Shown here one piece after another: positions 58,288-64,000 of a stretch of 64,000 nucleotides of DNA. A program made the translations under genes and the position numbers. Numbering within the stretch: position 1 is the stretch's first letter; each line of letters starts with the position of its first letter. Source of the stretch: Enterococcus dongliensis (GTDB lineage: Bacteria; Bacillota; Bacilli; Lactobacillales; Enterococcaceae); assembly GCF_005405225.1 (NCBI RefSeq), contig NZ_BJDQ01000009.1, positions 23,365 to 87,364 of the forward strand. Direction: 5' to 3'. The notes under the pieces are model-generated. The model saw only the letters and a list, made by a program, of their open reading frames with translations, ran no database searches and was not told where the DNA came from.

Positions 58288-59739
58288 TTAAAAAATAAAA
58301 ACAGGTGTTTCAGCTTCAAGCATTGGGTATAACTCTGCCATTTTATCTGGCGGAGTATTGATACAGCCATGCGATCCGCGATACATCCATAAATCGCCCC
58401 CATAGGCACTCTGCCAATTCGAATCATGGATTCCCACACCAGTATGATCGATCGGTACCCAGTAACTTACTGGACTGGCGTACTTAGAACCATCATCATT
58501 GAATCCGCGTAATACTTGATCCATCGACTTGCTGGTGATGTAATTCACTCCTGGCGGTGTCGGTGTGGATGGCTTACCACTGACGATATCTGTCTCAAGT
58601 TGAACATTTCCTTCTTTGTAATACCACATATGTTGATTCTCCAAATCGACTTCCACATACGTCTTGCCAATATTTGTTTGGACATTTGGGACATCACTTT
58701 CGACAAGCGGTACCCGTTCAAAATTTTTTCCTTTTAAGATTTGCGCACTTAGTTCAGCGACCTCAGCTGGAATATTGATCGTCCAACTATAAATACCCGC
58801 TGGAACCGAGACACTCCCTCGCCGTGTACTATTGAACTGGGTAGGGTTCACCTTTGTATTGTACGTATCATTTAACTTCGTGACAAACGCGGTCACCTTC
58901 TCTTGATTTAGTAAAATCTCGGCTTTTTCATTTGTCGTTAGCCAACTCTGCAGTTCTTCAGAAGGAATGTCCACACGCTTACCACTAATTTTATAAGCAG
59001 CTTTCAATTTAGCAAAGCGATTTAGTTTCGCTTTTTGTTTCTTTAGATTCTGATCATTTTTTGTCAAAACCGGTTGCGCATAATACTTTTCTGCATCTAG
59101 TAAATGTTTCCCATTATCTAGGTTTGCTTTCAACGCCTTTTGAACTGCTGCGACATCAAATGTTGTCCCTTTCTTTTCTGGAGCAATCACAAAACTCCCT
59201 TTATCCCATTCAATCGTTGCATTTTTTGTCGGGATACGTGTCACATTTTTTTGAACCAATACCGCGCCTAGGTTTTCGGCTAACTGATTCACTTTCGTCT
59301 GATCATATGTACTTGACAGCTGGTGTTTTTTTTCTAAAAACAGCTGGATTCCCCAAGCAAAAGGCTGCTGTTTCTCTTTAATGCCCATCAGCTCATTCTT
59401 ATGATCTTCCTGCCAACCAAGTTCACTTCCTTGGATTTTTTTCCAGACAGTATCGTCCAATCGAATAGCAAAAGGGGTCTCTGATAATTCATTATTTATT
59501 TTTCGATTCGCTTGACCGATCGTTAATCCACCAACATTGATGTTATTAATTTTGGTTCTCGGTAAAAATTGTTCTGCATACTGGATACTTTTAAATGAAT
59601 AAAAACTAACAATAACCAATAATACTGCCAACCCTATAATAATCATTTTTTTCGTTTTCTGCTGAAAAAAATCTTCCCCAAACTTTCTCAAAAATATATC
59701 CTCACTTTTCTTGATAATCACTCTATCCCGTGACGCCAC
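58288..59739 (-). CDS. L,D-transpeptidase with PG_binding_4 domains (Ldt/YkuD)
   Basis: 483 aa. Cytoplasmic start, one transmembrane anchor (about residues 31-49, KMIIIGLAVLLVIVSFYSF), two PG_binding_4-type regions (about 75-330) and a C-terminal YkuD domain with the catalytic motif HDSNW...YRGSHGCINTPP (Cys near residue 458). It makes 3-3 cross-links or anchors in peptidoglycan and resembles Ldt(fm) of Enterococcus faecium, linked to beta-lactam tolerance. GTG start with GAGGT eight bases upstream. Confidence 0.93.
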   Translation of the reverse strand: MASRDRVIIKKSEDIFLRKFGEDFFQQKTKKMIIIGLAVLLVIVSFYSFKSIQYAEQFLPRTKINNINVGGLTIGQANRKINNELSETPFAIRLDDTVWKKIQGSELGWQEDHKNELMGIKEKQQPFAWGIQLFLEKKHQLSSTYDQTKVNQLAENLGAVLVQKNVTRIPTKNATIEWDKGSFVIAPEKKGTTFDVAAVQKALKANLDNGKHLLDAEKYYAQPVLTKNDQNLKKQKAKLNRFAKLKAAYKISGKRVDIPSEELQSWLTTNEKAEILLNQEKVTAFVTKLNDTYNTKVNPTQFNSTRRGSVSVPAGIYSWTINIPAEVAELSAQILKGKNFERVPLVESDVPNVQTNIGKTYVEVDLENQHMWYYKEGNVQLETDIVSGKPSTPTPPGVNYITSKSMDQVLRGFNDDGSKYASPVSYWVPIDHTGVGIHDSNWQSAYGGDLWMYRGSHGCINTPPDKMAELYPMLEAETPVFIF

Positions 59740-59909
59740 TCCTTACAACCTCAGAGATAGTATTTTTTAGTTACTATCATATTCTACCAAAGAAATAGCA
59801 TCTATTCCCTAATATTTTATATTTTCTTAGCGAATATAGCCAATTAAAAAAAGAAAATTTGCTGCTCGCTATTTTAGTCAAAAACATTCTTGAAACAAGG
59901 ATTTTTTGA

Positions 59910-60003
59910 CTAAATACGTATATTTAGTGTAAAAGAAGCTTAGCCCTCTTAGATAATAGCCATGACTTTTAAGTCATAATCTCTGGCTAGTAAATTTTTT
60001 CCT
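59910..60003 (+). ncRNA. Candidate small RNA or orphan terminator
   Basis: A TTGACT -35-like box (59906-59911) overlaps a CTAAATA-CGTA-TATTTAG inverted repeat (59910-59927), with a weak TAAAAG -10. About 30 bp on is a two-part hairpin: TAGCC/GGCTA (59957-59961, 59985-59989) enclosing ATGACTT/AAGTCAT (59962-59968, 59971-59977). A T-run follows at 59995-60000. No ORF lies between. This would give a transcript near 70 nt. Confidence 0.35.
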
Positions 60004-60299
60004 TTCAATAATGTTTACTAAGTCAAGAATTTCTAATCAGTCAATCTATCCAATTGACGATTTCCCCTTTTTCAAATTTTAGTTTGTTTACCTTTTCTTA
60101 AGGAATTTGCTGCTATTAGTCTGATTTTCTTTGATTTAATTTTCTGACTTTTTACAACAGCGTTGCAATATTGCAATTTTTATCAGCGCTTTCATCATTC
60201 GCTCGTTAAAAATGACCGTTACTTTCCTTATCAGACAGCTACTTTTAACAGTTCTTAAAAAAGATTAAGGATTTCAAAAGCGTTAGTTTTGCTATCAAT
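60004..60299. other. Intergenic stretch upstream of the LysM gene
   Basis: AT-rich, no gene. It holds a 14-bp palindrome TTGCAATATTGCAA followed by TTTTT (about 60164-60182). Confidence 0.45.
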
Positions 60300-60336
60300 T
60301 GTTACATTTATACATTAGATTGTAACTTCTTGTTAC
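60300..60336. promoter_or_regulatory. WalR-like half-sites upstream of the LysM gene
   Basis: TGTTAC (60300-60305), TGTAAC (60321-60326) and TGTTAC (60331-60336). The last two form a direct repeat with a 4-bp gap; the WalR consensus is TGTWAH-N5-TGTWAH, so spacing is one short. Candidate only. Confidence 0.35.
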
Positions 60337-60434
60337 TGGTTTATAACCCATGACATGAAGAAGGATGTTAAAGTATGTCTCGTAGTCGAAATGACTGTTT
60401 CAATCACAAAAAACTTTTTGGAGGAATTTACATA

Positions 60435-61046
60435 ATGAAATTTGGAAAAACTCTTGTACTTACAACATTACTAACAGCTGGTGCTGTATTCGCACTAGGA
60501 ACAAACGATGCACACGCAGCAGAAAACTATACTGTTCAATCAGGCGATACTTTATCAAAAATTTCTGTTAAATTTGCTGGTGACAATAGTTTAGTAGAAT
60601 CAATCGCAAAAGAAAATAAAATCACTAATATCGATATGATCTTTGAAGGTCAAAACTTAACAATCGATACAGAAGCTAAAGGCAACGTTACAGCAACTCC
60701 TGTTCAAGAACAAACTGCTGTACAACAAACAGCAGCTCCCGTTCAGGAAACAGCACAAGCCGCTCCTGCAGCTCCTGCACAACCAGTTGCTGAACAACCA
60801 GCTGCACAAGCAGCAACACCAACAAGCACAAATTCAGCTAAAGAATGGATTGCACAACGTGAATCAAGCGGTTCGTACACTGCAACTAACGGTCAATACA
60901 TCGGACGTTACCAATTATCTGCATCATACTTAAACGGTGACTATTCTGCAGCTAACCAAGAACGTGTTGCTGATCAATATGTAACTTCACGTTACGGTTC
61001 ATGGGAAGGCGCTCAAGCTTTCTGGCAAGCTAACGGTTGGTACTAA
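60435..61046 (+). CDS. Secreted LysM protein with Apf/transglycosylase-like C-terminus
   Basis: 203 aa. Sec signal peptide (cut after DAHA, about residue 29), LysM domain YTVQSGDTLSKISVKF...IFEGQNLTI (about 31-74), a Gln/Ala/Pro-rich linker (about 80-135) and a C-terminal region KEWIAQRESSGSY...GRYQLS...SWEGAQAFWQANGWY. This is the aggregation-promoting-factor/resuscitation-type lytic transglycosylase-like module, with Glu in RESSGS as likely catalytic residue. The ATG at 60435 has GGAGGAA; an upstream ATG in frame is unsupported. Codon use looks highly optimised, suggesting strong expression. Confidence 0.92.
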   Translation: MKFGKTLVLTTLLTAGAVFALGTNDAHAAENYTVQSGDTLSKISVKFAGDNSLVESIAKENKITNIDMIFEGQNLTIDTEAKGNVTATPVQEQTAVQQTAAPVQETAQAAPAAPAQPVAEQPAAQAATPTSTNSAKEWIAQRESSGSYTATNGQYIGRYQLSASYLNGDYSAANQERVADQYVTSRYGSWEGAQAFWQANGWY

Positions 61047-61057
61047 AATAATCCAAA

Positions 61058-61083
61058 AAAAATCCCTCATCGAGGGATTTTTT
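61058..61083. terminator. Terminator after the LysM gene
   Basis: Stem AATCCCTC/GAGGGATT (61061-61068, 61072-61079), flanking A-run and T-run, probably bidirectional with the convergent HAD gene ending at 61088. Confidence 0.9.
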
Positions 61084-61087
61084 CTGT

Positions 61088-61729
61088 TTAAAAACTAGAT
61101 TTTATCGCAGCAGGTAATTCATCCACAGTTGCTACAATTTGATCCGCTCCAGCTTTGATCATTTCTTGTCGTTCACCAAAACCATACAAGACCCCAATGC
61201 TTTTCAATTGGTTTTCCTTGGCACCTAAAATATCAAATTTCCGATCACCGACCATCACACCTGATGTTTCCTCTAATTCCGCCAATGCATAAGCAATCAC
61301 ATCGGTTTTTTTTGAACGTTCTCCAATTAGATCTGCTCCAAAAATTCCGGAGAAATATCTCGCTAAACCAATATTATCAATAATCTGTTTTGCAAAATAC
61401 TCTGGTTTTGATGTAGCAATCGCTAAAAAATAGTTTGATGATAATTCTGCTAGTACAGCCTCGATCCCCGCATACACTGTTAATTGTTTCACTCCATGTT
61501 CAGCATAATGATCTCGATAAAGTTTGACGGCTTCCTTTGCTTCAGTTTCAGATAAGTTGTAAAGTTCCTGTAACGACTCACTTAATGGCGGTCCAATAAA
61601 ACTTTGCAAGGTCTTTTTATCAGGGATCACCAATCCCTTCTTTTCTAACATATAACAAATACTATTTAAGATTCCCTCACTAGAATCAGTCAACGTCCCG
61701 TCTAAATCAAACAAAACAATATTTTTCAT
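61088..61729 (-). CDS. HAD superfamily phosphatase (phosphoglycolate phosphatase-like)
   Basis: 213 aa. Motif I LFDLDGTLTDSS, helical cap with IGPPLSESL, motif II ATSKP, motif III region and motif IV VGDRKFDILGA. Similar to Gph/PpaX-type phosphatases of the 5'-nucleotidase/phosphoglycolate group. The second ATG (61729) is better spaced from AGGAGGT. Single gene. Confidence 0.92.
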   Translation of the reverse strand: MKNIVLFDLDGTLTDSSEGILNSICYMLEKKGLVIPDKKTLQSFIGPPLSESLQELYNLSETEAKEAVKLYRDHYAEHGVKQLTVYAGIEAVLAELSSNYFLAIATSKPEYFAKQIIDNIGLARYFSGIFGADLIGERSKKTDVIAYALAELEETSGVMVGDRKFDILGAKENQLKSIGVLYGFGERQEMIKAGADQIVATVDELPAAIKSSF

Positions 61730-61791
61730 CATTTACCTCCTGTCTCCATCCTACTGATTCCTTTAGAAAATATCAATAGCAGACAAAATTC

Positions 61792-61820
61792 TTGCTTAAT
61801 AAAGCAGTTGCACTTATTCT
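61792..61820 (+). promoter_or_regulatory. Promoter of the VOC dioxygenase gene
   Basis: -35 TTGCTT (61792-61797), 17-bp spacer, -10 TATTCT (61815-61820). Confidence 0.6.
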
Positions 61821-61836
61821 TACTTTTAGTAAGAAT
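61816..61836. promoter_or_regulatory. Operator-like inverted repeat at the VOC promoter
   Basis: ATTCTTAC-TTTTA-GTAAGAAT, a perfect 8-bp repeat covering the -10 and start site and ending just before the ribosome site. It is placed for repression, perhaps by a MarR-type regulator such as MhqR; the regulator is not in the window. Confidence 0.55.
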
Positions 61837-61852
61837 TAAGGAGGAATTTATT

Positions 61853-62827
61853 ATGGATACACAAATTCGCGGATTACACCACGTTACAGCAATGACTTCT
61901 AGCGCCGAAAAAAATTATCGCTTCTTTACAGATATTTTAGGCTTACGTATGATAAAAAAAACAGTCAATCAAGATGACATCGAAACCTATCATTTATACT
62001 TTACTGATGATGCAGGCGCCCCTGGAACTGATATGACTTTTTTTGATTTTCCAAATATCCCTAAAGGAACAAAAGGAACAAATAGTATTTCACGAACTGG
62101 TTTCCGTGTTCCTACAGACGCATCATTAGAATACTGGGCTAAACGTTTTTCAAATCTAAATATTGCCCATGGCGAAATCAAGGAACGATTTGGCAAAAAA
62201 TATTTAGAATTTCATGATTACGATGATCAATTGTTTCAATTAGTCTCAGATGAAAAAAATCAAGGAGTCGCTGGCGGCACACCTTGGAAAAATTCAAACG
62301 TCCCAGCGGAACATGCAATCTTTGGTTTAGGACCAGTAATCGTTACTGTCGCAAAATTTGAACACTTGAAATTAGTTTTAGAAAACCTATTAGGGTTTAA
62401 AGAAACTGCGGCAGAAGATACGTTGCATCAATTTGAAGTTGGTGAAGGTGGAAATGGCGCTACTATTATTGTAGATGATCAACCCGACTTGATCCCAGCT
62501 CAAGAAGGATATGGAAATGTCCATCACTTAGCTTTACGTGTCGCTGATGAAACAGCTCTTCGTGATTGGATCGAAAAAATCAATGGCTTGGAATTTCCAA
62601 ATTCTGGTTTTGTTGATCGTTTCTATTTCCAATCTGAATATTTCTTAGCAGCTCCACACGTCTTATTTGAACTAGCAACAGATGGACCTGGCTTTTTACA
62701 AGACGAAACCTATGAACATGCTGGAGAAATCTTATCTTTGCCGCCACATCTCCAATCAAAACGTCAAGAAATCGAAGAATATGTTCGTCCATTCGATACA
62801 TCTGATGCCAATATCAAACGTCCATAA
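61853..62827 (+). CDS. Ring-cleaving dioxygenase (VOC family, MhqA/MhqO-like)
   Basis: 324 aa with two vicinal-oxygen-chelate modules: RGLHHVTAMTSSAEKNYRFFTDILGLRM (about residues 6-33) and VHHLALRVADETALRDWIEKI (about 223-243). His/Glu metal ligands (HHV, HHL, E near 277) are present. The family detoxifies hydroquinones or aromatic diols in Bacillus. The ATG at 61853 has AAGGAGGAA. It heads an operon with a flavin reductase gene 10 bp downstream. Confidence 0.9.
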   Translation: MDTQIRGLHHVTAMTSSAEKNYRFFTDILGLRMIKKTVNQDDIETYHLYFTDDAGAPGTDMTFFDFPNIPKGTKGTNSISRTGFRVPTDASLEYWAKRFSNLNIAHGEIKERFGKKYLEFHDYDDQLFQLVSDEKNQGVAGGTPWKNSNVPAEHAIFGLGPVIVTVAKFEHLKLVLENLLGFKETAAEDTLHQFEVGEGGNGATIIVDDQPDLIPAQEGYGNVHHLALRVADETALRDWIEKINGLEFPNSGFVDRFYFQSEYFLAAPHVLFELATDGPGFLQDETYEHAGEILSLPPHLQSKRQEIEEYVRPFDTSDANIKRP

Positions 62828-62837
62828 GGAGGAATTC

Positions 62838-63458
62838 ATGCACATTTATTCTTCTAAAGATCTCACAAGCAAACAAAATTATAAATTTCTGACCGGTAGT
62901 ATCATTCCCCGGCCAATTGCATGGATCACAACGATCAATCCTAAAACAGACGTAGTTAATGCTGCACCCTTTAGTTATTTCAACGTTGTTTCTAAAGAAT
63001 TGCCGTTGGTAAGTCTTTCAATTAATCGAAAAGAACAAAAAATGAAAGATACCGCACACAACTTACTTTACCAAAAAGAAGGCGTCATTCATTTAGTGAA
63101 TGACTCTGTATTAACGAAAATGAATCAAACGGCTGCTTCTTTACCTGCTGATGAAAGTGAATTAGACAACAGCAATCTTACATTGGTAACTAGCCAAGAA
63201 ATTGCTGTTCCAGCTATACAAGAAGCACCTATTCGTTTCGAAGTACGCCTCCATCAATATATTCCAATTGAAGATCATAAAAAAATGATTATTAGTGATT
63301 TATTCATCTTAGAAGTTTTAAACTATCATTTTGAAGATTCGATCTTTGATTCAGTAAAGTAATATATTGATCCCATAACTTTTGATCCAGTTGCACGCCT
63401 AGCTGGTAATACTTACAGTCACATAGCTAAAACAGTAAACATCAAACGACCAAATTAA
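62838..63458 (+). pseudogene. Flavin reductase-like protein interrupted by an in-frame stop
   Basis: FMN-binding split-barrel (flavin reductase like) protein. The ATG at 62838 has AAGGAGG. Reading is open for 174 codons: GSIIPRPIAWITTINPKTDVVNAAPFSYFN is the typical FMN-binding opening. TAA at 63360-63362 interrupts it. In the same frame the next 31 codons read YIDPITFDPVARLAGNTYSHI... to a second TAA at 63456-63458; this is the conserved family C-terminus (PVARLAGN.Y). The stop therefore removes a conserved segment. Either a recent nonsense mutation, a sequencing error, or read-through. The truncated 174-aa form might keep some FMN binding. Confidence 0.85.
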
Positions 63459-63491
63459 AAAGAGTGAGCTTATCTAAGCTCACTCTTTTTT
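63456..63491. terminator. Bidirectional terminator after the flavin reductase gene
   Basis: A stem of at least 13 bp (63459-63471 with 63476-63488), A-run and T-run flanks. It lies right after the second, distal stop codon and before the convergent HesB-like stop at 63480, which supports the longer frame as the original gene. Confidence 0.92.
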
Positions 63492-63830
63492 ACGTAAATC
63501 AATGATTTGTACATTCCCATCAATTATCCCACTAGGACCTTTTAATTTAATCAACGACATGCGTGGATCAAAAGTTAATGACATTTCCTCTTCTAAATAC
63601 AACTTTGAATGTTCCTTAATCGGGATATTACCAATCGTACTTTCGACGTCTAATGTATAATCTGAATCATCTTGATCTTTATCTAATATCAATAAGCGAA
63701 AGCTGATATTCAATGCACAACTACCAGATTTAGAATAACGTCCTACACCATCATCCAAATCTAAAACGATCCGACTATCTTGATATTTTTTAAGTTTCTC
63801 TACCAATTCATCTGCTATATTTATATGCAT
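63480..63830 (-). CDS. HesB/IscA-like 'iron-sulfur cluster biosynthesis family' protein
   Basis: 116 aa. Overall pattern matches the PF01521-related group common in Lactobacillales: MHINIADELVEKLKKY, VLDLDDGVGRYSKSGSCALNISFRLLIL, then ...LTFDPRMSLIKLKGPSGIIDGNVQIID. Only one cysteine is present (in SGSCAL), so the three-cysteine IscA cluster site is missing and real Fe-S function is doubtful. The ATG at 63830 has GAGGTGAT; the longer frame from 63893 lacks a ribosome site. Confidence 0.8.
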   Translation of the reverse strand: MHINIADELVEKLKKYQDSRIVLDLDDGVGRYSKSGSCALNISFRLLILDKDQDDSDYTLDVESTIGNIPIKEHSKLYLEEEMSLTFDPRMSLIKLKGPSGIIDGNVQIIDLRKKE

Positions 63831-63892
63831 ACTTCTTATCACCTCATATAGAGAATAGCACGATTTGAACAATCCTATAAATACTTTGCTCA

Positions 63893-63920
63893 CAAAAAAA
63901 AGACAACCTTATGATTGTCT
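63893..63920 (-). terminator. Terminator of tRNA-Asn (second copy)
   Basis: A 6-bp stem AGACAA/TTGTCT (63901-63906, 63915-63920), extended by A-T pairs, then a T-run on the minus strand. Confidence 0.85.
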
Positions 63921-63926
63921 TTTAAA

Positions 63927-64000
63927 CTCCGGCAGTAGGACTCGAACCTACGACATCATGATTAACAGTCATGCGCTACTACCAACTGAGCTATGCCGGA
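63927..64000 (-). tRNA. tRNA-Asn (anticodon GTT), copy 2
   Basis: 74 nt, complete to the last base of the window and identical to copy 1 at 57583-57656. More tRNA genes may continue beyond the edge. Confidence 0.95.

Noticed and set aside
57583..64000. Genomic island inserted at tRNA-Asn
   Set aside because: The repeated tRNAs are complete genes with their own terminators, and no integrase, phage or transposase gene lies between them.

Overview
The window is about 64 kb of chromosome from a low-GC Gram-positive bacterium, most likely an Enterococcus. The evidence is the gene set: RpoY beside RNase J1, DUF2969, an EpuA-type small membrane protein, DUF1146-murA downstream of the ATP synthase operon, an atpBEFHAGDC operon with no recognisable atpI, an EfrAB-like ABC pair, pepC, and ThiI paired with its own cysteine desulfurase. 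Most genes have strong AGGAGG-type ribosome binding sites, and intrinsic terminators are abundant. I do not assign a species. No prophage, insertion sequence, plasmid or CRISPR signature is visible.

Layout. 1-2.9 kb: 3' part of comFA, a DUF7662 gene, an IMPACT/YigZ protein and a GntR/UTRA repressor with its own operator. 3.1-8.2 kb: a 1413-residue activase/dehydratase-like protein divergent from a TetR regulator. 8.2-9.1 kb: an unrecognised 56-residue basic protein, tRNA-Gln, tRNA-Tyr and DUF2969. 9.2-14.6 kb: a branched-chain amino acid transporter (livJ-livHMGF) followed by a CBS-ACT protein, with a near-consensus CodY box at the promoter. 14.7-23.8 kb: yidD, epuA-like, murA, DUF1146 and the F1F0-ATPase operon. 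23.9-29.4 kb: smpB, rnr, an esterase, secG, a YjdI/YjdJ-like pair and a gamma-carbonic anhydrase family gene. 29.6-35.3 kb: a heterodimeric ABC exporter, divergent from rpoY-rnjA, which has a structured leader. 35.5-42.3 kb: a small TetR-like protein, a cold shock gene, radC, a HAD phosphatase, folC and valS behind a T-box. 42.3-49.1 kb: rex with its operator, thiI and cysteine desulfurase, ezrA, and aspartate kinase with a CodY-like box over its promoter. 49-57.2 kb: NTP-pyrophosphohydrolase-like, Cof-type HAD, DUF72, asparaginase, acyl-ACP thioesterase, fructosamine-kinase-like, tyrosine phosphatase, pepC and a membrane acyltransferase. 57.5-64 kb: two identical tRNA-Asn genes flank tRNA-Thr, an L,D-transpeptidase, a LysM/Apf-like secreted protein, a HAD phosphatase, a VOC dioxygenase, a flavin reductase gene interrupted by an in-frame stop, and a HesB-like protein.

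Most of the window is housekeeping: energy, cell wall, translation, RNA decay and thiolation. The less explained items are the activase fusion with its dedicated TetR regulator, the interrupted flavin reductase, the rpoY leader, a possible small RNA near 59.9 kb, and two unassigned small genes.
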